Assembly (NCBI GenBank): GCA_031769625.1
Contig: JAUIMM010000721.1
Span: 1,541,001-1,605,000 of the forward strand
Reading direction: 5' to 3'
DNA: 64,000 nt
DNA from: Taudactylus pleione
Taxonomy: Eukaryota; Chordata; Amphibia; Anura; Myobatrachidae
A program made the translations under genes and the position numbers. Under the pieces are notes generated by a model. It was given only the letters and a program-made list of their open reading frames with translations. It was not told where the DNA came from and did not search any database. Positions 22,020 through 36,361 of this stretch are shown here, piece by piece (positions within the stretch are counted from its first letter, which is position 1; every line of letters starts with the position of its first letter).

Positions 22020-25000
22020 TTATAGATGTGAGATAGCAGTAGTGGGTGTCTCTATGCTGGCTGAGCTGTGGCTGATGTTACAGATGTATACACAGGACTG
22101 TGAGGTATTACAGAAGTGAGACAGCAGAGGTGTGTGTTTCTCTATGCTGGCTGAGCTGTGGTTGATGTTACAGATGTATACACAGGACTGTGAGGTATTA
22201 CGGATGTGAGATAGTAGTAGTGGGTGTCTCTCTGCTGGCTGTGCTGTGGCTGATGTTACTGGTGTATACACAGGACTGTGAGGTATTACAGATGTGAGAT
22301 AGCAGTAGTGGGTGTCTATGCTGGCTGAGTTGTGGCTGATGTTATAGATGTATACACAGGACTGTGAGGTATTACAGATTTGAGATAGCAGTAGTGTGTG
22401 TCTATATGCTGGCTGAGCTGTGGTTGATGTTACTGATGTATACACAGGACTGTGAGGTATTACAGATGTGAGAAAGCAGTAGTGGGTGTCTCTATACTTG
22501 CTGTGCTGTGGCTGATGTTACTGATGTATACACAGGACTGTGAGGTATTACAGATGTGAGAAAGCAGTAGTGGGCATCTCTATGCTGGCTGTGCTGTGGC
22601 TGATGTTACAGATGTATACACAGGACTATGAGGTATTACAGACGTGAGATAGCAGTAGTGGGTGTCTCTATGCTGGCTGAGCTGTGGCTGATGTTACAGA
22701 TGTATACACAGGACTGTGAGGTATTACAGATGTGAGATAGCAGTAGTGGGCGTCTCTATGCTGGCTGAGCTGTGGCTGATGTTACAGATGTATACACAGG
22801 ACTGTGAGGTATTACAGATGTGAGATAGCAGTAGTGGGTGTCTCTATGCTGGCTGTGCTGTGGCTGATGTTACAGATGTATACACAGGAATGTGAGGTAT
22901 TACAGATGTGAGATAGCAGTAGTGGGCGTCTCTATGCTGGATGAGCTGTGGCTGATGTTACAGATGTATACACAGGACTGTGAGGTATTATGGATGTGAG
23001 AAAGCAGTAGTGGGCGTCTCAATGCTGGATGAGCTGTGGCTGATGTTACAGATGTATACACAGGACTGTGAGGTATTACAGATGTGAGATAGCAGTAGTG
23101 GGTGTCTCTATGCTGGCTGAGCTGTGGCTGATGTTACAGATGTATACACAGGACTGAGAGGTATTTCAGATGTGAGAAAGCAGCAGTGGGTGTCTCTATG
23201 CTGGCTGAGCTGTGGCTGATGTTACAGATGTATACACAGGACTGTGAGGTATTACAGATGTGAGATAGCAGTAGTGGGTGTCTCTATGCTGGCTGAGCTG
23301 TGGCTGATGTTACTGGTGTATACACAGGACTGTGAGGTATTACAGATGTGAGATAGCAGTAGTGGGTGTCTCTATGCTGGCTGAGCTGTGGCTGATGTTA
23401 TAGATGTATACACAGGACTGTGAGGTATTACAGATGTGAGATAGCAGTAGTGGGTGTCTCTATGCTGGCTGAGCTGTGGCTGATGTTACAGATGTATACA
23501 CAGGACTGTGAGGTATTACAGATGTGAGATAGTAGTAGTGGGCGTCTCTATGCTGGCTGAGCTGTGGCTGATACAGATGTATACACAGGACTGTGAGGTA
23601 TGAGAGATGTGAGATAGCAGTAGTGGGTATCTCTATGCTGGCTGTGCTGTGGCTGATGTTACAGATGTATACACAGGACTGTGAGGTATTACAGATGTGA
23701 GATAGCAGTAGTGGTTGTCTATATGCTGGCTGTGCTGTGGCTGATATTACTGATGTATACACAGGACTGTGAGGTATTACAGATGTGAGATAGCAGTAGT
23801 GGGTGTCTCTATGCTGGCTGAGCTGTGGCTGATGTTACAGATGTATACACAGGACTGTGAGGTATTACAGATGTGACATAGCAGTAGTGGGTGTCTCTAT
23901 GCTGGCTGTGTTGTGGCTGATGTTACAGATGTATACACAGGACTGTGAGGTATTACAGATTTGAGATAGCAGTAGTGGGTATCTCTGAGCTGGCTGTGCT
24001 GTGGCTGATATTACTGATGTATACATAGGACTGTGAGGTGTTACAGATGTGAGATAGCAGTAGTGGGTGTCTCTATGCTGGCTGAGCTGTGGCTGATGTT
24101 TCAGATGTATACACAGGACTGTGAGGTATTACAGATGTGACATAGCAGTAGTGGGTGTCTCTATGTTGGCTGTGCTGTGGCTGATGTTACAGATGTATAC
24201 ACAGGACTGTGAGGTATTACAGACGTGAGTTAGCAGCAGTGGGTATCTCTATGCTGGCTGTGCTGTGGCTGATATTACTGATGTATACACAGGACTGTGA
24301 GGTATTACAGATGTGAGATAGCAGTAGTGGGTGTCTCTATGCTGGCTGAGCTGTGGCTGATGTTACAGATGTATACACAGGACTGTGAGGTATTATGGAT
24401 GTGAGAAAGCAGTAGTGGGCGTCTCAATGCTGGATGAGCTGTGGCTGATGTTACAGATGTATACACAGGACTGTGAGGTATTACAGATGTGAGATAGCAG
24501 TAGTGGGTGTCTCTATGCTGGCTGAGCTGTGGCTGATGTTACAGATGTATACACAGGACTGAGAGGTATTTCAGATGTGAGAAAGCAGCAGTGGGTGTCT
24601 CTATGCTGGCTGAGCTGTGGCTGATGTTACAGATGTATACATAGGACTGTGAGGTATTACAGATGTGAGATAGCAGTAGTGTGTGTCACTATGCTGGCTG
24701 TGCTGTGGCTGATGTTACAGATGTATTCACAGGACTGTGAGGTATTACAGATGTGAGATAGTAGTAGTGGGTGTCTCTATGCTGGCTGAGCTGTGGCTGA
24801 TGTTACAGATGTATACATAGGACTGTGAGGTATTACAGATGTGAGATAGCAGTAGTGGGGGTCTCTATGCTGCCTGTGCTGTGACTGATGTTACAGATGT
24901 ATACATAGGACTGTGAGGTGTTACAGATGTGAGAAAGCAGTAGTGGGTGTCTCTATGCTGGCTGAGCTGTGGCTGATGTTACAGATGTATACACAGGACT

Positions 25001-28000
25001 GAGAGGTATTACAGATGTGAGATAGCAGTAGTGGGTGTCTCTATGCTGGCTGTGCTGTGGCTGATGTTACAGATGTATACACAGGACTGTGAGGTATTAC
25101 AGATGTGAGATAGCAGTAGTCGGGTCTCTAAGCTGGCTGAGCTGTGGCTGATGTTACTGATGTATACACAGGACTGAGAGGTATTTCAGATGTGAGAAAG
25201 CAGCAGTGGGTGTCTCTATGCTGGCTGAGCTGTGGCTGATGTTACTGATGTATACACAGGACTGAGAGGTATTTCAGATGTGAGATAGCAGTAGTGGGCG
25301 TCTCTATGCTGGCTGAGCTGTGGCTGATGTTACAGATGTATACATAGGACTGTGAGGTGTTACAGATGTGAGATAGCAGTAGTGGGTGTCTCTATGCTGG
25401 CTGTGCTGTGGCTGATGTTACAGATGTATACACAGGACTATGAGGTATTACAGATGTGAGATAGCAGTAGTGGGGGTCTCTATGCTGGCTGTGCTGTGGC
25501 TGATGTTACTGGTGTATACACAGGACTGTGAGGTATTACAGATGTGAGATAGCAGTAGTGGGTGTCTCTATGCTGGCTGAGCTGTGGCTGATGTTATAGA
25601 TGTATACACAGGACTGTGAGGTATTACAGATGTGAGATAGCAGTAGTGGGTGTCTATATGCTGGCTGAGCTGTGGCTGTTACAGATGTATACACAGGACT
25701 GTGAGGTATTACAGATGTGAGAAAGCAGTAGTGGGTGTCTCTATGCTTGCTGTGCTGTGGCTGATGTTACAGATGTATACACAGGACTATGAGGTATTAC
25801 AGATGTGAGATAGCAGTAGTGGGCGTCTCTATGCAGGCTGTGCTGTAGCTGATGTTACAGATGTCTGCACAGGACTGTGAGGTATTACAGATGTGAGATA
25901 GCAGTATTGGTGTCTCTATGCTGGCTGAGCTGTGGCTGAAGTTACAGATGTATACACAGGACTGTGAGGTATTACAGATGTGAGATAGCAGTAGTGGGCG
26001 TCTCTATGCTGGCTGAGCTGTAGCTGATACAGATGTATACACAGGACTGTGAGGTATTACAGATGTGAGATAGCAGTAGTGGGTGTCTCTATGCTGGCTG
26101 AGCTGTGGCTGATGTTACAGATGTATACACAGGACTGTGAGGTATTATGGATGTGAGATAGCAGTAGTGGGCGTCTCTATGCTGGATGAGCTGTGGCTGA
26201 TGTTACAGATGTATACACAGGACTGTGAGGTATTACATATGTGAGATAGCAGTAGTGGGCGTCTCTATGCTGGCTGAGCGGTGGCTGATGTTACAGATGT
26301 ATACACAGGACTGTGAGGTATTACAGATGTGATATAGCAGTAGTGGGGTCTCTATGCTGGCTGAGCTGTGGCTGATGTTACTGATGTATACACAGGACTG
26401 TGAGGTATTACAGATGTGAGATAGCAGTAGTGGGCGTCTCTATGCTGGCTGTGCTGTGGCTGATGTTACAGATGTATACACAGGACTGTGAGGTATTACA
26501 GATGTGAGAAAGCAATGGTGGGCGTCTATGCTGGCTGTGCTGTGTCTGATATTACAGATGTATACACAGGACTGTGAGGTATTACAGATGTGAGATAGCA
26601 GTAGTGGGTGTCTCTATGCTGGCTGAGCTGTGGCTGATGTTACTGATGTATACACAGGACTGTGAGGTATTACGGATGTGAGATAGCAGTAGTGGTGTCT
26701 CTATGCTGGCTGAGCTGTGGCTGATGTTACAGATGTATACACAGGACAGTGAGGTATTACAGAGGTGAGATAGCAGTAGTGGGTGTCTCTATGCTGGCTG
26801 AGCTGTGGCTGATGTTATAGATGTATACATAGGACTGTGAGGAATTACAGATGTGAGATAGCAGTAGTGGGTGTCTCTATGCTGGCTGAGCTGTGGATGA
26901 TGTTACAGATGTATACACAGGACTATGAGGTATTACAGATATGAGATAGCAGTAGTGGGTGTCTCTATGCTCTCTGAGCTGTGGCTGATGTTACAGATGT
27001 ATACACAGGACTGTGAGGTATTACAGATGTGAGATAGCAGTAGTGGGTGTCTCTATGCTGGCTGTGCTGTGGCTGATGTTACAGATGTATACACAGGAAT
27101 GTGAGGTATTACAGATGTGAGATAGCAGTAGTGGGTGTCTCTATGCTGGATGAGCTGTGGCTGATGTTACAGATGTATACACAGAACTGTGAGGTATTAT
27201 GGATGTGAGAAAGCAGTAGTGGGCGTCTCAATGCTGGATGAGCTGTGGCTGATGTTACAGATGTATACACAGGACTGTGAGGTATTACAGATGTGAGATA
27301 GCAGTAGTGGGTGTCTCTATGCTGGCTGAGCTGTGGCTGATGTTACAGATGTATACACAGGACTGAGAGGTATTTCAGATGTGAGAAAGCAGCAGTGGGT
27401 GTCTCTATGCTGGCTGAGCTGTGGCTGATGTTACAGATGTATTCATAGGACTGTGAGGTATTACAGATGTGAGATAGCAGTAGTGTGTGTCACTATGCTG
27501 GCTGTGCTGTGGCTGATGTTACAGATGTATACACAGGACTGTGAGGTATTACAGATGTGAGATAGTAGTAGTGGGTGTCTCTATGCTGGCTGAGCTGTGG
27601 CTGATGTTACAGATGTATACATAGGACTGTGAGGTATTACAGATGTGAGATAGCAGTAGTGGGGGTCTCTATGCTGCCTGTGCTGTGACTGATGTTACAG
27701 ATGTATACATAGGACTGTGAGGTGTTACAGATGTGAGAAAGCAGTAGTGGGTGTCTCTATGCTGCCTGTGCTGTGGCTGATATTACTGATGTATACACAG
27801 GACTGTGAGGTATTACAGATGTGAGATAGCAGTAGTGGGTGTCTCTATGCTGGCTGAGCTGTGGCTGATGTTACTGGTGTATACACAGGACTGTGAGGTA
27901 TTACAGATGTGAGATAGCAGTAGTGGGTGTCTCTATGCTGGCTGAGCTGTGGCTGATGTTATAGATGTATACACAGGACTGTGAGGTATTACAGATGTGA

Positions 28001-29238
28001 GATAGCAGTAGTGGGTGTCTCTATGCTGGCTGAGCTGTGCCTGATGTTACAGATGTATACACAGGACTGTGAGGTATTACAGATGTGAGATAGCAGTAGT
28101 GGGTGTCTCTATGCTGGCTGAGCTGTGGCTGATGTTACAGATGTATACACAGGACTGTAAGGTATTACAGATGTGAGATAGCAGTAGTGGGTGTCTCTAT
28201 GCTGGCTGAGCTGTGCCTGATGTTACAGATGTATACACAGGACTGTGAGGTATTACAGATGTGAGATAGCAGTAGTGGGTGTCTCTATGCTGGTTGAGCT
28301 GTGGCTGATGTTACTGGTGTATACACAGGACTGTGAGGTATTATAGATGTGAGATAGCAGTAGTGGGTGTCTCTATGCTGGCTGAGCTGTGGCTGATGTT
28401 ACAGATGTATACACAGGACTGTGAGGTATTACAGAAGTGAGACAGCAGAGGTGTGTGTTTCTCTATGCTGGCTGAGCTGTGGTTGATGTTACAGATGTAT
28501 ACACAGGACTGTGAGGTATTACGGATGTGAGATAGTAGTAGTGGGTGTCTCTCTGCTGGCTGTGCTGTGGCTGATGTTACTGGTGTATACACAGGACTGT
28601 GAGGTATTACAGATGTGAGATAGCAGTAGTGGGTGTCTCTATGCTGGCTGAGTTGTGGCTGATGTTATAGATGTATACACAGGACTGTGAGGTATTACAG
28701 ATTTGAGATAGCAGTAGTGTGTGTCTATATGCTGGCTGAGCTGTGGTTGATGTTACTGATGTATACACAGGACTGTGAGGTATTACAGATGTGAGAAAGC
28801 AGTAGTGGGTGTCTCTATACTTGCTGTGCTGTGGCTGATGTTACTGATGTATACACAGGACTGTGAGGTATTACAGATGTTAGAAAGCAGTAGTGGGCAT
28901 CTCTATGCTGGCTGTGCTGTGGCTGATGTTACAGATGTATACACAGGACTGTGAGGTATTACAGATGTGAGATAGCAGTAGTGGGGGTCTCTATGCTGCC
29001 TGTGCTGTGACTGATGTTACAGATGTATACACAGGACTGTGAGGTGTTACAGATTTGAGAAAGCAGTAGTGGGTGTCTCTATGCTGCCTGTGCTGTGGCT
29101 GATATTACTGATGTATACACAGGACTGTGAGGTATTACAGATGTGAGATAGCAGTAGTGGGTGTCTCTATGCTGGCTGAGCTGTGGCTGATGTTACTGGT
29201 GTATACACAGGACTGTGAGGTATTACAGATGTGAGAAA

Positions 29239-29594
29239 TGGAGCGTACACACGGTCAGATTTGTCAGACTTGTCAGATTTGTCAGATGAACGACTGAACG
29301 ATTAAACGATTTGAACGATGTGGACGATTTGACCAAAGTTTTGAACGATTTGAACGATTTGAACGATTGAACGATTTTTGACTGCATTAAAATGAATGGA
29401 ATCGTCCAAGTCTGACTGCAAACCCATCAGATGTCAGATATCGTTATCTGACAAACGGGAACGCGCATCGTTGATCGTCCATCGTTCAGGCATGTCAGAT
29501 ATGAACGATTTTCCTTCAGATATGAACGACTGAACGATTTTTAAATCGTTATCGTCCATATCTGAAGAAAAAATCTGATCGTGTGTATGCACCA
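29239..29594. mobile_element. 356-bp inverted-repeat transposon inserted in the satellite, copy 1
   Basis: The left end TGGAGCGTACACACGGTCAG ATTT and the complement of the right end, TGGTGCATACACACGATCAG ATTT, agree at 21 of 24 positions. The interior is full of AACGAT/ATCGTT motifs and has no coding capacity. Against the empty monomer GTGAG-ATA-GCAG, the filled site reads GTGAG-AAA-element-ATA-GCAG: 356 bp plus 3, consistent with a 3-bp target duplication in which one copy (or the ancestral monomer) differs by one base. The family is not identified. Confidence 0.85.
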
Positions 29595-32151
29595 ATAGCA
29601 GTAGTGGGTGTCTCTATGCTGGCTGAGCTGTGGCTGATGTTATAGATGTATACACAGGACTGTGAGGTATTACAGATGTGAGAAAGCAGTAGTGGGCATC
29701 TCTATGCTGGCTGTGCTGTGGCTGATGTTACAGATGTATACATAGGACTGTGAGGAATTACAGATGTGAGATAGCAGTAGTGGGTGTCTCTATGCTGGCT
29801 GAGCTGTGGATGATGTTACAGATGTATACACAGGACTATGAGGTATTACAGATATGAGATAGCAGTAGTGGGTGTCTCTATGCTCTCTGAGCTGTGGCTG
29901 ATGTTACAGATGTATACACAGGACTGTGAGGTATTACAGATGTGAGATAGCAGTAGTGGGTGTCTCTATGCTGGCTGTGCTGTGGCTGATGTTACAGATG
30001 TATACACAGGAATGTGAGGTATTACAGATGTGAGATAGCAGTAGTGGGTGTCTCTATGCTGGATGAGCTGTGGCTGATGTTACAGATGTATACACAGAAC
30101 TGTGAGGTATTATGGATGTGAGAAAGCAGTAGTGGGCGTCTCAATGCTGGATGAGCTGTGGCTGATGTTACAGATGTATACACAGGACTGTGAGGTATTA
30201 CAGATGTGAGATAGCAGTAGTGGGTGTCTCTATGCTGGCTGAGCTGTGGCTGATGTTACAGATGTATACACAGGACTGAGAGGTATTTCAGATGTGAGAA
30301 AGCAGCAGTGGGTGTCTCTATGCTGGCTGAGCTGTGGCTGATGTTACAGATGTATTCATAGGACTGTGAGGTATTACAGATGTGAGATAGCAGTAGTGTG
30401 TGTCACTATGCTGGCTGTGCTGTGGCTGATGTTACAGATGTATACACAGGACTGTGAGGTATTACAGATGTGAGATAGTAGTAGTGGGTGTCTCTATGCT
30501 GGCTGAGCTGTGGCTGATGTTACAGATGTATACATAGGACTGTGAGGTATTACAGATGTGAGATAGCAGTAGTGGGGGTCTCTATGCTGCCTGTGCTGTG
30601 ACTGATGTTACAGATGTATACATAGGACTGTGAGGTGTTACAGATGTGAGAAAGCAGTAGTGGGTGTCTCTATGCTGCCTGTGCTGTGGCTGATATTACT
30701 GATGTATACACAGGACTGTGAGGTATTACAGATGTGAGATAGCAGTAGTGGGTGTCTCTATGCTGGCTGAGCTGTGGCTGATGTTACTGGTGTATACACA
30801 GGACTGTGAGGTATTACAGATGTGAGATAGCAGTAGTGGGTGTCTCTATGCTGGCTGAGCTGTGGCTGATGTTATAGATGTATACACAGGACTGTGAGGT
30901 ATTACAGATGTGAGATAGCAGTAGTGGGTGTCTCTATGCTGGCTGAGCTGTGCCTGATGTTACAGATGTATACACAGGACTGTGAGGTATTACAGATGTG
31001 AGATAGCAGTAGTGGGTGTCTCTATGCTGGCTGAGCTGTGGCTGATGTTACAGATGTATACACAGGACTGTAAGGTATTACAGATGTGAGATAGCAGTAG
31101 TGGGTGTCTCTATGCTGGCTGAGCTGTGCCTGATGTTACAGATGTATACACAGGACTGTGAGGTATTACAGATGTGAGATAGCAGTAGTGGGTGTCTCTA
31201 TGCTGGCTGAGCTGTGGCTGATGTTACTGATGTATACACAGGACTGTGAGGTATTATAGATGTGAGATAGCAGTAGTGGGTGTCTCTATGCTGGCTGAGC
31301 TGTGGCTGATGTTACAGATGTATACACAGGACTGTGAGGTATTACAGAAGTGAGACAGCAGAGGTGTGTGTTTCTCTATGCTGGCTGAGCTGTGGTTGAT
31401 GTTACAGATGTATACACAGGACTGTGAGGTATTACGGATGTGAGATAGTAGTAGTGGGTGTCTCTCTGCTGGCTGTGCTGTGGCTGATGTTACTGGTGTA
31501 TACACAGGACTGTGAGGTATTACAGATGTGAGATAGCAGTAGTGGGTGTCTCTATGCTGGCTGAGTTGTGGCTGATGTTATAGATGTATACACAGGACTG
31601 TGAGGTATTACAGATTTGAGATAGCAGTAGTGTGTGTCTATATGCTGGCTGAGCTGTGGTTGATGTTACTGATGTATACACAGGACTGTGAGGTATTACA
31701 GATGTGAGAAAGCAGTAGTGGGTGTCTCTATACTTGCTGTGCTGTGGCTGATGTTACTGATGTATACACAGGACTGTGAGGTATTACAGATGTTAGAAAG
31801 CAGTAGTGGGCATCTCTATGCTGGCTGTGCTGTGGCTGATGTTACAGATGTATACACAGGACTGTGAGGTATTACAGATGTGAGATAGCAGTAGTGGGGG
31901 TCTCTATGCTGCCTGTGCTGTGACTGATGTTACAGATGTATACATAGGACTGTGAGGTGTTACAGATTTGAGAAAGCAGTAGTGGGTGTCTCTATGCTGC
32001 CTGTGCTGTGGCTGATATTACTGATGTATACACAGGACTGTGAGGTATTACAGATGTGAGATAGCAGTAGTGGGTGTCTCTATGCTGGCTGAGCTGTGGC
32101 TGATGTTACTGGTGTATACACAGGACTGTGAGGTATTACAGATGTGAGAAA

Positions 32152-32507
32152 TGGAGCGTACACACGGTCAGATTTGTCAGACTTGTCAGATTTGTCAGAT
32201 GAACGACTGAACGATTAAACGATTTGAACGATGTGGACGATTTGACCAAAGTTTTGAACGATTTGAACGATTTGAACGATTGAACGATTTTTGACTGCAT
32301 TAAAATGAATGGAATCGTCCAAGTCTGACTGCAAACCCATCAGATGTCAGATATCGTTATCTGACAAACGGGAACGCGCATCGTTGATCGTCCATCGTTC
32401 AGGCATGTCAGATATGAACGATTTTCCTTCAGATATGAACGACTGAACGATTTTTAAATCGTTATCGTCCATATCTGAAGAAAAAATCTGATCGTGTGTA
32501 TGCACCA
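32152..32507. mobile_element. 356-bp inverted-repeat transposon, copy 2 (segmental duplicate)
   Basis: By eye this is identical to the copy at 29239-29594, exactly 2,913 bp away and at the same point of the same monomer variant. The left flank also matches for more than 2 kb and the right flank for about 90 bp. It is therefore a passenger duplicate made by satellite amplification and not a second insertion. Confidence 0.88.
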
Positions 32508-32934
32508 ATAGCAGTAGTGGGTGTCTCTATGCTGGCTGAGCTGTGGCTGATGTTATAGATGTATACACAGGACTGTGAGGTATTACAGATGTGAGATAGC
32601 AGTAGTGGGTGTCTCTATGCTGGCTGAGCTGTGCCTGATGTTACAGATGTATACACAGGACTGTGAGGTATTACAGATGTGAGATAGCAGTAGTGGGTGT
32701 CTCTATGCTGGCTGAGCTGTGGCTGATGTTACAGATGTATACACAGGACTGTAAGGTATTACAGATGTGAGATAGCAGTAGTGGGTGTCTCTATGCTGGC
32801 TGAGCTGTGCCTGATGTTACAGATGTATACACAGGACTGTGAGGTATTACAGATGTGAGATAGCAGTAGTGGGTGTCTCTATGCTGGCTGAGCTGTGGCT
32901 GATGTTACTGATGTATACACAGGACTGTGAGGTA

Positions 32935-35900
32935 TTATAGATGTGAGATAGCAGTAGTGGGTGTCTCTATGCTGGCTGAGCTGTGGCTGATGTTACAGAT
33001 GTATACACAGGACTGTGAGGTATTACAGAAGTGAGACAGCAGAGGTGTGTGTTTCTCTATGCTGGCTGAGCTGTGGTTGATGTTACAGATGTATACACAG
33101 GACTGTGAGGTATTACGGATGTGAGATGGTAGTAGTGGGTGTCTCTCTGCTGGCTGTGCTGTGGCTGATGTTACTGGTGTATACACAGGACTGTGAGGTA
33201 TTACAGATGTGAGATAGCAGTAGTGGGTGTCTCTATGCTGGCTGAGTTGTGGCTGATGTTATAGATGTATACACAGGACTGTGAGGTATTACAGATTTGA
33301 GATAGCAGTAGTGTGTGTCTATATGCTGGCTGAGCTGTGGTTGATGTTACTGATGTATACACTGGACTGTGAGGTATTACAGATGTGAGAAAGCAGTAGT
33401 GGGTGTCTCTATACTTGCTGTGCTGTGGCTGATGTTACTGATGTATACACAGGACTGTGAGGTATTACAGATGTGAGAAAGCAGTAGTGGGCATCTCTAT
33501 GCTGGCTGTGCTGTGGCTGATGTTACAGATGTATACACAGGACTATGAGGTATTACAGACGTGAGATAGCAGTAGTGGGTGTCTCTATGCTGGCTGAGCT
33601 GTGGCTGATGTTACAGATGTATACACAGGACTGTGAGGTATTACAGATGTGAGATAGCAGTAGTGGGCGTCTCTATGCTGGCTGAGCTGTGGCTGATGTT
33701 ACAGATGTATACACAGGACTGTGAGGTATTACAGATGTGAGATAGCAGTAGTGGGTGTCTCTATGTTGGCTGTGCTGTGGCTGATGTTACAGATGTATAC
33801 ACAGGAATGTGAGGTATTACAGATGTGAGATAGCAGTAGTGGGCGTCTCTATGCTGGATGAGCTGTGGCTGATGTTACAGATGTATACACAGGACTGTGA
33901 GGTATTATGGATGTGAGAAAGCAGTAGTAGGCGTCTCAATGCTGGATGAGCTGTGGCTGATGTTACAGATGTATACACAGGACTGTGAGGTATTACAGAT
34001 GTGAGATAGCAGTAGTGGGTGTCTCTATGCTGGCTGAGCTGTAGCTGATACAGATGTATACACAGGACTGTGAGGTATTACAGATGTGAGATAGCAGTAG
34101 TGGGTGTCTCTATGCTGGCTGAGCTGTGGCTGATGTTACAGATGTATACACAGGACTGTGAGGTATTATGGATGTGAGATAGCAGTAGTGGGCGTCTCTA
34201 TGCTGGATGAGCTGTGGCTGATGTTACAGATGTATACACAGGACTGTGAGGTATTACATATGTGAGATAGCAGTAGTGGGCGTCTCTATGCTGGCTGAGC
34301 GGTGGCTGATGTTACAGATGTATACACAGGACTGTGAGGTATTACAGATGTGATATAGCAGTAGTGGGGTCTCTATGCTGGCTGAGCTGTGGCTGATGTT
34401 ACTGATGTATACACAGGACTGTGAGGTATTACAGATGTGAGATAGCAGTAGTGGGCGTCTCTATGCTGGCTGTGCTGTGGCTGATGTTACAGATGTATAC
34501 ACAGGACTGTGAGGTATTACAGATGTGAGAAAGCAATGGTGGGCGTCTATGCTGGCTGTGCTGTGTCTGATATTACAGATGTATACACAGGACTGTGAGG
34601 TATTACAGATGTGAGATAGCAGTAGTGGGTGTCTCTATGCTGGCTGAGCTGTGGCTGATGTTACTGATGTATACACAGGACTGTGAGGTATTACGGATGT
34701 GAGATAGCAGTAGTGGTGTCTCTATGCTGGCTGAGCTGTGGCTGATGTTACAGATGTATACACAGGACAGTGAGGTATTACAGAGGTGAGATAGCAGTAG
34801 TGGGTGTCTCTATGCTGGCTGAGCTGTGGCTGATGTTATAGATGTATACATAGGACTGTGAGGAATTACCGATGTGAGATAGCAGTAGTGGGTGTCTCTA
34901 TGCTGGCTGAGCTGTGGATGATGTTACAGATGTATACACAGGACTATGAGGTATTACAGATATGAGATAGCAGTAGTGGGTGTCTCTATGCTCTCTGAGC
35001 TGTGGCTGATGTTACAGATGTATACACAGGACTGTGAGGTATTACAGATGTGAGATAGCAGTAGTGGGTGTCTCTATGCTGGCTGTGCTGTGGCTGATGT
35101 TACAGATGTATACACAGGAATGTGAGGTATTACAGATGTGAGATAGCAGTAGTGGGTGTCTCTATGCTGGATGAGCTGTGGCTGATGTTACAGATGTATA
35201 CACAGAACTGTGAGGTATTATGGATGTGAGAAAGCAGTAGTGGGCGTCTCAATGCTGGATGAGCTGTGGCTGATGTTACAGATGTATACACAGGACTGTG
35301 AGGTATTACAGATGTGAGATAGCAGTAGTGGGTGTCTCTATGCTGGCTGAGCTGTGGCTGATGTTACAGATGTATACACAGGACTGAGAGGTATTTCAGA
35401 TGTGAGAAAGCAGCAGTGGGTGTCTCTATGCTGGCTGAGCTGTGGCTGATGTTACAGATGTATTCATAGGACTGTGAGGTATTACAGATGTGAGATAGCA
35501 GTAGTGTGTGTCACTATGCTGGCTGTGCTGTGGCTGATGTTACAGATGTATACACAGGACTGTGAGGTATTACAGATGTGAGATAGTAGTAGTGGGTGTC
35601 TCTATGCTGGCTGAGCTGTGGCTGATGTTACAGATGTATACATAGGACTGTGAGGTATTACAGATGTGAGATAGCAGTAGTGGGGGTCTCTATGCTGCCT
35701 GTGCTGTGACTGATGTTACAGATGTATACATAGGACTGTGAGGTGTTACAGATGTGAGAAAGCAGTAGTGGGTGTCTCTATGCTGCCTGTGCTGTGGCTG
35801 ATATTACTGATGTATACACAGGACTGTGAGGTATTACAGATGTGAGATAGCAGTAGTGGGTGTCTCTATGCTGGCTGAGCTGTGGCTGATGTTACTGGTG

Positions 35901-36361
35901 TATACACAGGACTGTGAGGTATTACAGATGTGAGATAGCAGTAGTGGGTGTCTCTATGCTGGCTGAGCTGTGGCTGATGTTATAGATGTATACACAGGAC
36001 TGTGAGGTATTACAGATGTGAGATAGCAGTAGTGGGTGTCTCTATGCTGGCTGAGCTGTGCCTGATGTTACAGATGTATACACAGGACTGTGAGGTATTA
36101 CAGATGTGAGATAGCAGTAGTGGGTGTCTCTATGCTGGCTGAGCTGTGGCTGATGTTACAGATGTATACACAGGACTGTAAGGTATTACAGATGTGAGAT
36201 AGCAGTAGTGGGTGTCTCTATGCTGGCTGAGCTGTGCCTGATGTTACAGATGTATACACAGGACTGTGAGGTATTACAGATGTGAGATAGCAGTAGTGGG
36301 TGTCTCTATGCTGGCTGAGCTGTGGCTGATGTTACTGATGTATACACAGGACTGTGAGGTA
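32935..36361 (+). repeat. Higher-order satellite unit of 3,427 bp (39 monomers)
   Basis: The marker monomer with GAGATGGTAGTAG starts units at 32935 and 36362 (3,427 bp apart). Equivalent intervals occur at 47182-50608 and 53781-57207 with the same length. At 36362-39700 the unit is 88 bp shorter (3,339 bp), through loss of exactly one monomer near 38,950. Confidence 0.8.

Larger units (their letters stand above)
26820..32596 (+). repeat. Tandem duplication of a 2,913-bp satellite block carrying the transposon
   Basis: About 26,820-29,683 matches about 29,733-32,596 at a 2,913-bp offset with only a few base differences (for example GGTTGAG/GGCTGAG near 28,294 and ACACAGG/ACATAGG near 29,032). 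The junction lies in 29,684-29,732. Shared rare markers include GCTCTCTGAG (26,970 and 29,883) and CACAGAACTG. Confidence 0.8.

Noticed and set aside
29239..32507. Two independent transposon insertions
   Set aside because: Identical elements at the same monomer position, with matching flanks at a 2,913-bp offset, point to duplication of one insertion.
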